DNA of 64,000 bases, from assembly GCF_002287925.1 (NCBI RefSeq), contig NZ_CP016769.1, forward strand, positions 1,054,001-1,118,000, given 5' to 3'. Position 1 is the stretch's first letter. The number at the start of each line of letters is the position of its first letter. Below, one piece after another: positions 10,289 through 17,195 of this stretch. The DNA comes from Candidatus Planktophila lacus. GTDB taxonomy: Bacteria; Actinomycetota; Actinomycetes; Nanopelagicales; Nanopelagicaceae. The position numbers were made by a program, and so were the translations under genes. A model generated the notes under the pieces. It did not search any database, was not told the DNA's origin, and worked only from the letters and a program-made list of their open reading frames with translations.

Positions 10289-11302
10289 TTAAGCCTCGTT
10301 TGGTGAAAGGCGGCGCGTAGAATTTCGTACTACAAGCGTTGTTGGAAGAACTAGTGAATGCGGTTCAGCGCTTGGTTTTCTTAACCTTTCCATAATTGAC
10401 CACGCTGCCATCTCACCCATCAACTGCACTGGTTGTTCGATAGTTGTTAAATCTGTGTATTCAGACATTTCATGGCCATCAAATCCCACAATAGAGAGAT
10501 CCTCTGGCACTTTTAGCCCATGGCGGCGAGCAGCTTGCATTGCGCCAAATGCCATCTCATCAGATTCGCAAAAGATTGCAGTTGGGCGATTTGGGCGAGC
10601 CAATAGATCATCCATCGCTCTTGCTGCTGTGTGCATTGTGAAATCTCCGTGGACCTCACGTGATGGAACCCATTCAATATTGTTTTCTTGCAGCGCTTGA
10701 ATAAATCCTTTACGGCGATCTTGTGGCACGCTGAAATTAAAGGGATCATCCGGATGGCCCGACATCAAGCCGATTCTCTTGTGGCCCTGATTTACTAAAT
10801 GTTGCGTAGCTGTTCTTGCTGCAGCAACATCATCGATTGCAACGCTAGAACATTTGTTATGGTGCATACCAACTAAAGAAACCGGTATTCCTAGATTCAA
10901 AATCGAGTCGAACTCTTCTTCAGTTGGCGGCAAACTAATTACGATCAACGCATCTACTCGACCCTTTAGAAGCTGATGTTGAAAGAGTCGTTCGCGGCCT
11001 TTCATCTGGCTGAAGTTGTAGAGAAGCAGATCAAAGCCCGCTTCGCGGAGCGCTTGTTCGGCACCACTGATTACTTGCGCGAAGTACCAACGCGAAATGA
11101 AGGGCGCAACTACTCCGATGCTGTTAGTTCTGCCGAGTGGGGTTTTATTAGTTGCTGGAGTAATCGGATAATTAAGTTTCTCCGCTGCAGCCATGATCTT
11201 TGCGCGAGTTGCATCGTTAACGTGGTGAAAGCCGCGCAGAGCGCGAGAGACCGTGGCAGTCGAAACGCCTGCCTCTTCGGCGATCTCTTTAATGCCCGCC
11301 AT
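10289..11302 (-). CDS. LacI-family transcriptional regulator
   Basis: A 337 aa regulator. The start at 11302 gives MAGIKEIAEEAGVSTATVSRALRG, the canonical LacI helix-turn-helix with hinge helix, and AAAGGAGGA lies 6 nt upstream; a 22-codon upstream extension has no such support. The periplasmic-binding-protein-like effector domain follows (GVVAPFISRWYFAQVISGAEQAL, SLVGMHH, GFDGHEMSEYTDLTTIEQP). It heads the patB-FAD oxidoreductase block with a 17 nt gap, so control of sulfur amino-acid metabolism or of an organosulfur substrate is plausible, though most relatives respond to sugars or nucleosides. Five TGCAA motifs lie just upstream. Confidence 0.9.
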   Translation of the reverse strand: MAGIKEIAEEAGVSTATVSRALRGFHHVNDATRAKIMAAAEKLNYPITPATNKTPLGRTNSIGVVAPFISRWYFAQVISGAEQALREAGFDLLLYNFSQMKGRERLFQHQLLKGRVDALIVISLPPTEEEFDSILNLGIPVSLVGMHHNKCSSVAIDDVAAARTATQHLVNQGHKRIGLMSGHPDDPFNFSVPQDRRKGFIQALQENNIEWVPSREVHGDFTMHTAARAMDDLLARPNRPTAIFCESDEMAFGAMQAARRHGLKVPEDLSIVGFDGHEMSEYTDLTTIEQPVQLMGEMAAWSIMERLRKPSAEPHSLVLPTTLVVRNSTRRLSPNEA

Positions 11303-11323
11303 GGCTCCTCCTTTTATCGCTCC

Positions 11324-11397
11324 TGCAACCTCTGAAAATTTCTGCAACAGACTATGCAAGAACTGCAAAAGTACGGCAAGAGAGACGTTGGTTGCAA
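11324..11397. promoter_or_regulatory. Cluster of TGCAA half-sites upstream of lacI-type gene
   Basis: TGCAA occurs on the + strand at 11324, 11343, 11355, 11364 and 11393, all in one orientation, within 74 bases directly upstream of the regulator gene. TGCAA resembles the half-site of many LacI-family operators (TTGCAA...TTGCAA). Candidate autoregulatory operator region. Confidence 0.45.
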
Positions 11398-11425
11398 GGG
11401 GTGGAGTTTAGTTACTTGTTTTGGC

Positions 11426-11830
11426 TTATTTGGCTTCCAGGATCATTGAGACAGAGTTGATGCACCAGCGCTGATCTGTTGGAACCTCATAACCTTCGCC
11501 CTCAAAGACATGTCCTAGATGTGAGTCACACGATGCGCAACGAACTTCAGTGCGAATTCGTGGCGCAAGCGAGCGGTCTTCGATCAAGGTGACGGCATCA
11601 TCGGCGGTAGGTGCGTAGAAAGAAGGCCAGCCGCAGCCGGAATGAAACTTGGTTTCCGAACGAAAGAGTTCTGCATTGCAAGCTTTGCAGCGATAAATGC
11701 CCACAGTTTCGCTATCGGTGTATTCGCCAGTAAATGGACGTTCGGTGGCGCCATTACGTAATACCTCATATGAAAGTGGGTCGAGTTTTGCCTTTAACTC
11801 TTCTTCATTGAGCTCAATTTTTTTTGCCAT
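11426..11830 (-). CDS. msrB: Peptide-methionine (R)-S-oxide reductase
   Basis: A 134 aa enzyme that reduces methionine-R-sulfoxide in proteins. Zinc is held by C48/C51 (CKAC) and C98/C101 (CASC). The catalytic cysteine is C123 in RWCINS; SGCGWPSF and HLGHVF are also conserved. Its ATG overlaps the msrA stop by one base (TAATG), giving a translationally coupled msrA-msrB pair that covers both sulfoxide stereoisomers. Reductant is presumably thioredoxin or the mycothiol system. Confidence 0.97.
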   Translation of the reverse strand: MAKKIELNEEELKAKLDPLSYEVLRNGATERPFTGEYTDSETVGIYRCKACNAELFRSETKFHSGCGWPSFYAPTADDAVTLIEDRSLAPRIRTEVRCASCDSHLGHVFEGEGYEVPTDQRWCINSVSMILEAK

Positions 11831-12360
11831 TAGATGCTCGCTCCTTGGGGAAATGCCGTGCCGGTACTTGAATGGCAGTCATATCCGTTGGGATTCTTCG
11901 CTAGATATTTCTGGTGATACTCCTCGGCTAAGTAGTACTCAACGCCAGCGGCGCTAAGAATTTCAGTAACAATCGCACCGATTCCATCTGCTGTGAGCGC
12001 GTTTTGGTAGAGATCTCTAGTTGCGAGCGCTTCGGTCATTTGTTCAGGCGTTGTCGTATAGATCGCGCTGCGATATTGGGTTCCGATATCTCCACCTTGC
12101 GCATTTAGCGAAGTTGGATCATGCATTGTCCAAAATTCTTCAAGCAGTCTGCGATAAGTAACAATTGCTGGATCAAATTCAACGCAGACCATTTCGGCGT
12201 GGCCTGTTGCTCCTGTGCATACAGCTTCATAGCTCGGATTGGCGATTGTGCCGCCCATGTAACCAACGCTGGTATTTGTTACTCCATCAATCTTCCAATA
12301 ACGCCTTTCAGCGCCCCAGAAGCAGCCAGTTGCGAAATATGCGATCTCCATAGCGCGCAT
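11830..12360 (-). CDS. msrA: Peptide-methionine (S)-S-oxide reductase
   Basis: A 176 aa enzyme that reduces methionine-S-sulfoxide. The signature GCFWG contains catalytic Cys13 (numbering from the ATG at 12360). YMGG, GHAEMVCVEFDP and EEYHQKYLAKNPNGYDCH are typical MsrA blocks. A second in-frame ATG at 12351 (MEIAYFATGCFWG) is equally plausible. It is coupled to msrB through TAATG and lies beside the methionine-synthesis genes, so the block handles both making and repairing methionine. Confidence 0.96.
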   Translation of the reverse strand: MRAMEIAYFATGCFWGAERRYWKIDGVTNTSVGYMGGTIANPSYEAVCTGATGHAEMVCVEFDPAIVTYRRLLEEFWTMHDPTSLNAQGGDIGTQYRSAIYTTTPEQMTEALATRDLYQNALTADGIGAIVTEILSAAGVEYYLAEEYHQKYLAKNPNGYDCHSSTGTAFPQGASI

Positions 12361-12412
12361 TCTTTCAGGTGATAGCGATTCCTGCTCAGTTAGGTAACCT
12401 AGGTCTACCTGC

Positions 12413-12484
12413 GCCCCCGTAGCTCAGGGGATAGAGCACCGCCCTCCGGAGGCGGGTGCACAGGTTCGAATCCTGTCGGGGGCA
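12413..12484 (+). tRNA. tRNA-Arg, anticodon CCG
   Basis: Cloverleaf folds by eye: acceptor GCCCCCG/CGGGGGC, D-stem GCTC/GAGC, anticodon stem CCGCC/GGCGG with loop CTCCGGA (anticodon CCG, reads CGG), a four-base variable region GTGC and T-arm ACAGG-TTCGAAT-CCTGT. Discriminator base is A. CCA is not encoded, so it must be added after transcription. It stands alone between divergently oriented msrA and whiB1. Confidence 0.97.
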
Positions 12485-12646
12485 CGCGACCTAAATCACC
12501 TCTCATTTACCAAATCTCTTTCCATTCATCCTTGTTTATCAACCTAGTAACAGGGAGAATTGGTCACTTACGCGAGAAGATTTTGAGCTTTGTCTTGATT
12601 TCATCGCGTCTTGGATTTCACTGCATTTACCAGAAGGAGATAACTC

Positions 12647-12916
12647 ATGGATTGGCGACATCAATCAGCATGCCGCGACGAAGATCCAGAGCTCTTCTTT
12701 CCCGTAGGTAATACCGGCCCAGCCCTAACTCAAATCGAAGAGGCGAAAAAAGTCTGCAATCGCTGCATCGTTAAAGATGCTTGTTTAGCTTGGGCGTTAG
12801 AGAGTGGACAAGATGCTGGCGTTTGGGGCGGCCTCTCTGAAGATGAGCGCCGTGCGCTTAAGCGCCGTGCAGCACGTAATCGTGCGCGCATGATGGAGCA
12901 GAACAACTCCATTTAG
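12647..12916 (+). CDS. whiB1: WhiB-family [4Fe-4S] regulator, WhiB1 orthologue
   Basis: An 89 aa iron-sulfur regulator that works with the primary sigma factor and senses nitric oxide in mycobacteria. Cluster ligands C9, C37, C40 and C46 and the turn GVWGG are present, followed by a basic C-terminal tail (RRALKRRAARNRAR) for DNA contact. MDWRH...CRDEDPELFFPVGN is almost identical to mycobacterial WhiB1. A strong Shine-Dalgarno (AGAAGGAGA) lies upstream. As in M. tuberculosis (Rv3219/Rv3220c), it converges with pdtaS, here 13 bp apart. Confidence 0.96.
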   Translation: MDWRHQSACRDEDPELFFPVGNTGPALTQIEEAKKVCNRCIVKDACLAWALESGQDAGVWGGLSEDERRALKRRAARNRARMMEQNNSI

Positions 12917-12929
12917 TTTTTAAATTTAT

Positions 12930-14399
12930 TTAAATAGGAAAAGTTAAGCGCGCCTCGGTACCTGCGGGCGTACGAACTAAATCTATATTTCCACGTAGCT
13001 CGTTCTCAGTTAAGGTTCGAACAATCTGCAAGCCCAGATTTGAAGATTCCGCAAGAGAAAATCCTTTTGGCAAGCCAACACCATCATCAAAGATTGTAAT
13101 CTCAGCGCCACTTTCACCTCGTCCGACCGTTATCGTTAAATGGTTTCCGGACTCAGCAAGGCCATGTTCTAGGGCGTTATGAATTAACTCGGTTACAACT
13201 AATGAAAGCGGGGTTGCAATACGCGGATCAAGTGCGCCTAGCTCTCCCGTGCGCGCAATCCGCAACTGGCCCATTCGTGGACTTAGATCCAAAGCATGAG
13301 CAACTAAGCGATCTAAAACATCATCAAAGGCAACGGATGCTTCAGCGCTACTAGAAAGTGTTTCGTGAACGAGAGCGATAGATGCAATACGACGGACCGC
13401 TTCATTTAACGCAGCACTTGCGGCTGGATCTTCGATGCGACGAGATTGCAATCTAAGTAAGGCTGAAACTGTCTGCAAATTATTCTTAACGCGATGATGG
13501 ATCTCACGAATAGTCGCATCTTTAGTCACTAGTTCACGCTCACGACGACGAAGTTCTGTAACGTTCTGCAAGAGGACTATCGCACCGATTCGATCTCCAC
13601 CTGCAAGCAATGGAAGCGCTAACAGATCAACAGTTCCGCCAGCATTTTCAATTTCAACTCTTCGTAGCGCCTTGCCGCTCAAACCCACTTCGATCGCTTC
13701 TTCATGCGCTTCAAGTTTTACAACTGAAACGCTACGTGCAGCCTGTCCGAGATTATTTCCTTCGAGTTCGCCGGCCCAGCCCATTCGGCTAAATGCAGAT
13801 TTTGCATTCGGGCTGGCGTAGATAATTGCACCGTTGATATCCAGTCTTATTAATCCATCTCCAACACGAACTGCCGGATCAAAGAGTTCGCTATGTTCGG
13901 TATAAGGAAAAGTTCCCTCTGCCACCATGCGATAAACGTTGTGGGCGACTTCTCGATAATTTAATTCGAGGCGACTTGGTTGACGCATTAATTCGGCGTT
14001 GCGATGTCGTGAAATTACTGCAATTACTTGATCGCCAAGAATTACCGGAATTGTCTCTTCCTTAATGAAAATCTCTCCGAACTTTTCTGGCTGCGTATCG
14101 CGAATAATTTCGGCTTCCGATAGCGCCTGATCAATTCTGGGACGGGCACCCCATTCGATTTCATCTCCTATTACATCCTGGTTAAAAACGGTGGCAGCCG
14201 TTGTTGGGCGAATATGCGCAACCGCAACATATCCAGATGGCCAAGTCTTAAAATCTTTGCGGAGTGGGACCCATAGAATCAAATCAGCAAAAGAAAGGTC
14301 GGCAAGGAGTTGCCAGTCAGATGTTAACTCGCGAATGCGCCTAATCTGTTTAGCATCTAACGGACTTCGATCACGTAAAAACTCTTCTAACTTAGGCAT
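12930..14399 (-). CDS. pdtaS: Cytosolic sensor histidine kinase PdtaS
   Basis: A 489 aa soluble kinase without TM segments. It has an N-terminal GAF-like region, a PAS domain (about 185-290), then a HisKA_2 domain with EIHHRVKNNLQTVSALLRLQSRR and a HATPase (NALEHGL, FDDGVGLP, NLGLQIV). This family phosphorylates the ANTAR regulator PdtaR, an antiterminator; no such regulator is in the window. The position next to whiB1 matches Rv3220c. It lies 6 nt after the DUF6912 gene, likely as one operon. Confidence 0.93.
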   Translation of the reverse strand: MPKLEEFLRDRSPLDAKQIRRIRELTSDWQLLADLSFADLILWVPLRKDFKTWPSGYVAVAHIRPTTAATVFNQDVIGDEIEWGARPRIDQALSEAEIIRDTQPEKFGEIFIKEETIPVILGDQVIAVISRHRNAELMRQPSRLELNYREVAHNVYRMVAEGTFPYTEHSELFDPAVRVGDGLIRLDINGAIIYASPNAKSAFSRMGWAGELEGNNLGQAARSVSVVKLEAHEEAIEVGLSGKALRRVEIENAGGTVDLLALPLLAGGDRIGAIVLLQNVTELRRRERELVTKDATIREIHHRVKNNLQTVSALLRLQSRRIEDPAASAALNEAVRRIASIALVHETLSSSAEASVAFDDVLDRLVAHALDLSPRMGQLRIARTGELGALDPRIATPLSLVVTELIHNALEHGLAESGNHLTITVGRGESGAEITIFDDGVGLPKGFSLAESSNLGLQIVRTLTENELRGNIDLVRTPAGTEARLTFPI

Positions 14400-14405
14400 C
14401 GCAAA

Positions 14406-14798
14406 CTATCCCTGCAACCAATCGCTAAGCGCTGGTTTTATCTCCTGAGTTGCAAACCAAGTTAGCTCTTCACCATCTGGTGAAACCAAGAAAGCGCATT
14501 GCACGTTTTCCCACTTGGCGAGATCCTTTAAAATCACAAAATTTTCACCGTGCTCGGCAATTTCAGGATCGCTAACTTCTAGCGCCAAGATAAAGCCGGC
14601 ACTTGTTGGATTTGCGCGCATCTCTAGCGCTTCATCGGCTGCGAGCATGGAAAGAAGGAATTCGCCTTCTTCATCATCCATCTCGCTATTTGCTGTTAAA
14701 AACTTAATTGTTGGGGCATACAAAGGTCCGCACTCCATAGAATGTGATTCTAGGAATGCGGCGATTTCTTCAACCGTTACTGGAAGATACCCACGCAT
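14406..14798 (-). CDS. DUF6912-like conserved protein
   Basis: A 130 aa protein of unknown function. The opening MRGYLPVTVEEIAAFLES, then CGPLYAPTIKFLTANSEMDDEEGEFLLSMLAADEAL and GFILALEV, match an actinobacterial family whose members begin with the same MR.Y.P.T element and contain the D..E.E..A...A segment (DUF6912 as I recall). No TM segment or catalytic motif is visible. It precedes pdtaS by 6 nt, and a TACCCT hexamer 7 nt before the ATG suggests it begins a leaderless DUF6912-pdtaS transcript. Confidence 0.75.
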   Translation of the reverse strand: MRGYLPVTVEEIAAFLESHSMECGPLYAPTIKFLTANSEMDDEEGEFLLSMLAADEALEMRANPTSAGFILALEVSDPEIAEHGENFVILKDLAKWENVQCAFLVSPDGEELTWFATQEIKPALSDWLQG

Positions 14799-14805
14799 GG
14801 CGCTA

Positions 14806-14811
14806 AGGGTA
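14806..14811 (-). promoter_or_regulatory. Putative leaderless -10 of DUF6912-pdtaS
   Basis: TACCCT, 7 nt upstream of the ATG at 14798; the spacer TAGCGCC closely resembles that of the DUF3499 gene (TAGCGTC). Confidence 0.5.
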
Positions 14812-14831
14812 TAAGAGATTTAAGGCTGGCT

Positions 14832-15926
14832 TTACTTCCGAGAAATTGCGCTTATCGCCTGCGCGATCTTGCCGATCTCTTTGCGCAGCGCTCCCCTTTC
14901 AGAAGCTTGCACCAGAGTTGTGCGTTCATCGATTGCTAACTGGCAAGATCGCGGGTCCCAAGGAAGATTCCACTGAACCGCAGATCTGAGCGGCGCCCGC
15001 TTTGAAGCGTTTATCTCTTGATCGCGCTTATTCGAAGAATTTGTATTCACAAGATGAATCTCGGCAGATATGGAGATATTTGTAAGACTTTGAACAAATT
15101 CATCGCATCGTTTCTGCGCCAGAAAAGTTGAGTTGGTTGTAAAGAAAAGTTGATTTGCATTGCGAGCTGCCCAAATCTTTACCGCTGAACTCCAACGTCT
15201 ATCGGATAGTTCTCGAGCGAGGAAGGCCACTGAGCCAAGATCAATAACTATCAGTTCGAACTTTTCTCCTGCAGCCATAACTCTTTCTTCAAAATCTGCG
15301 GTTGTCTCTTGGGTTAACTCCATTATCGATAAGTTCTCAGAAAAATCACGCCATCTTGCTTCGCTAGATAACTTACGTTGATCCAAGAGCGATGAGATAG
15401 CCGGTGCTTGAAAGCTGGCTTCAATCAGTAGAGTTTTAACGCCTAATAGAGCGCTTTCTTGCGCCAGATTTATAGCGATCGTTGTATTTGCAGTTCCATG
15501 CCCAATACCTCCAATAGCAACTACCTTGGCTCCGCACTTTGTATTTGCATGGATCATTGGCGCTCGAAAGCCAGAGGATCTGACATTTTCCAAGATGGCT
15601 AAGGTTAAGTTTTCCGGAGAAGTTGGCCTCGCAAAAACGTTGGAAAATCCTCGATCGTTTCCAGAATGATCGGCAAATCCAAAGAGTGAAGTACTAGGTG
15701 ATTCCAACTTTTCTATCTCAGCTGAGCTAGCCCCGGGTAGGTCTGTTGAGAATAAAAGCAGAAGTTTTTTTCCTGAGTTAACAGATAACGCCCTTTGCAG
15801 TTCTGAAAAATCCATTACCCGGGCAACGACGTTCCATCCTTGGCTAAATAGCGCGCGTGAAACCTGTCCCTCAAATTCAGGATCTGCGATTGCAGTTATT
15901 ACCGTTGGTACTTCTAAGAGATCCAT
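14832..15926 (-). CDS. CpaE/TadZ-like ParA-fold protein with degenerate Walker A
   Basis: A 364 aa two-domain protein: an N-terminal receiver-like region (about 1-120), then a MinD/ParA-like domain (about 130-364). Where a ParA ATPase has KGGxGKTT, this has IGGIGHGTANTTIAINLA: both the signature lysine and the P-loop lysine are missing, and about four residues appear inserted. The following strands (KTLLIEASF, FELIVIDLGS) are intact. ATP hydrolysis therefore looks doubtful, making it a candidate pseudo-ATPase scaffold. It is encoded 3 nt after a SAF-domain protein; SAF (CpaB) and CpaE/TadZ proteins are partners in Tad pilus systems, but no cpaF, tadB or tadC follows. Confidence 0.7.
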   Translation of the reverse strand: MDLLEVPTVITAIADPEFEGQVSRALFSQGWNVVARVMDFSELQRALSVNSGKKLLLLFSTDLPGASSAEIEKLESPSTSLFGFADHSGNDRGFSNVFARPTSPENLTLAILENVRSSGFRAPMIHANTKCGAKVVAIGGIGHGTANTTIAINLAQESALLGVKTLLIEASFQAPAISSLLDQRKLSSEARWRDFSENLSIMELTQETTADFEERVMAAGEKFELIVIDLGSVAFLARELSDRRWSSAVKIWAARNANQLFFTTNSTFLAQKRCDEFVQSLTNISISAEIHLVNTNSSNKRDQEINASKRAPLRSAVQWNLPWDPRSCQLAIDERTTLVQASERGALRKEIGKIAQAISAISRK

Positions 15927-15929
15927 GGG

Positions 15930-16532
15930 CTACTCCAAGGCGCGAACAATTACCAGTCGCCCACTAACTGTCGCATCGAGCAAGTTGATGATCTGCGAAT
16001 CGATAAGCGAAATTGTTAGCGCGATATCGGATGAGAAATTGGCAGATTTTCTATCAATCGACCGAATATAGGCGCTCTGTACAACGATTTCTGGCATGCC
16101 AATCTGAACGCCGCCCATAGAGGGCTCGGGGACCCAATAGATATTGATCGCCTCGCCTATAGATATATCTATAGGTAAATCCGAACTGCGAACAGCAATT
16201 GGTACCTGCTGCGTGCGTTGACTTGGCGCGAGATCGCTAACGTCATCTATAGAAATTAACTCGCCGGCGCTCTGTGCTCTCGTGATAAAACTGCCAATCA
16301 AAGTTGTGCGACTTGAAAAGTACCTAGAAGAGCTCTCCCCCAGTGCAACCTTGATCTGTTCAATTTGGTCACCAGATATTTCAACTCCCGGGGCTAGTGC
16401 GTTCTTTGCCACCCAGTAACTATCGGTTCTATTTCCTAAAGCGGTCAGCGCTAGCGCGGAGATTAGCGCTGCGGCAAATAATGAGACTGCAACGATAAAT
16501 CTCGTTTGGGCTGCCTTCTTCTGTGTATTCAT
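15930..16532 (-). CDS. SAF-domain membrane protein (CpaB/RcpC-like)
   Basis: A 200 aa protein with one N-terminal TM helix (about 12-32) and an extracytoplasmic SAF domain: VAKNALAPGVEISGDQIEQIKVALGESSSRYFS...LIGSFITRAQSAGELISIDDV. In Tad systems such proteins (CpaB/RcpC) sit in the periplasm or outer envelope. The CpaE-like gene follows by 3 nt and is the likely partner. The pair is flanked by regulators and secA, not by other pilus genes, so it may be an orphan envelope module. Divergent from the Rv3235-family gene. Confidence 0.78.
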   Translation of the reverse strand: MNTQKKAAQTRFIVAVSLFAAALISALALTALGNRTDSYWVAKNALAPGVEISGDQIEQIKVALGESSSRYFSSRTTLIGSFITRAQSAGELISIDDVSDLAPSQRTQQVPIAVRSSDLPIDISIGEAINIYWVPEPSMGGVQIGMPEIVVQSAYIRSIDRKSANFSSDIALTISLIDSQIINLLDATVSGRLVIVRALE

Positions 16533-16655
16533 AGTGGGGTACTAAATGCCATCAGCGCACTTCAGCGGCTTGCTTATCCACAGTAATACTTTCGGATGAG
16601 AAGAAGCAGCACTTTAAATTGATGAGTATTTCTGCATTGCGAGCGACCCTGCGCC

Positions 16656-17195
16656 ATGACTACTCAAAGAGAATATACAGAAGTTAAAAGGGAGCTACGC
16701 CTGGTTTCTAGTTGCGAGGATCCAGCGCTATGGACCCATCCGCAGCTAGATCTTTACTCACTTTCCGAGATTGCCAATAAAAAGAAATTTGAGCCGCTTC
16801 CCCAGCAAAGTGCGAAACTTTACTTAATTCCATCCAACTTCGGTGAAGAGTATGAACCAGGGTTTGAACCTGTACCCACATCGGCAAGCGAATTGCCTGA
16901 GTTACATACTTGGACGATGAAATTTGCTGTAAGCGTTGTAGAAATTTGGGCCGGTCGCCGCCAGCCAGCACAATTGATATCACGCTGCCATCGCCATATC
17001 TATATGCAATTGCTAAAGCAGGTGGGAAGTCAGAAAGAGATTGGAAGAATTCGAACCATCCATCAGAGCCAACCCCTAGATGGTATTTGTGAATCAACGA
17101 TCACCGTTAGATACGGTGATCGACTGCGCGCGATGGTAATCCGATTTGAAGGCGTTGATAAGCGTTGGTTATGTACGGAACTGCGTCTGCTTTAA
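16656..17195 (+). CDS. Rv3235-family conserved actinobacterial protein
   Basis: A 179 aa cytoplasmic protein. The core [19 protein letters not shown] followed by [29 protein letters not shown] is the pattern of the small actinobacterial family typified by Rv3235, usually encoded near secA. No TM segment, signal or catalytic motif. It converges on secA with a 4-base overlap of stop codons. Function unknown; conservation of its position is the main clue. Confidence 0.75.
   Translation: MTTQREYTEVKRELRLVSSCEDPALWTHPQLDLYSLSEIANKKKFEPLPQQSAKLYLIPSNFGEEYEPGFEPVPTSASELPELHTWTMKFAVSVVEIWAGRRQPAQLISRCHRHIYMQLLKQVGSQKEIGRIRTIHQSQPLDGICESTITVRYGDRLRAMVIRFEGVDKRWLCTELRLL

Noticed and set aside
16574-16582. 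Perfect DnaA box TTATCCACA, possible replication origin
   Set aside because: Single copy with no cluster, no dnaA/dnaN nearby; about one chance match is expected in a window of this size on both strands.
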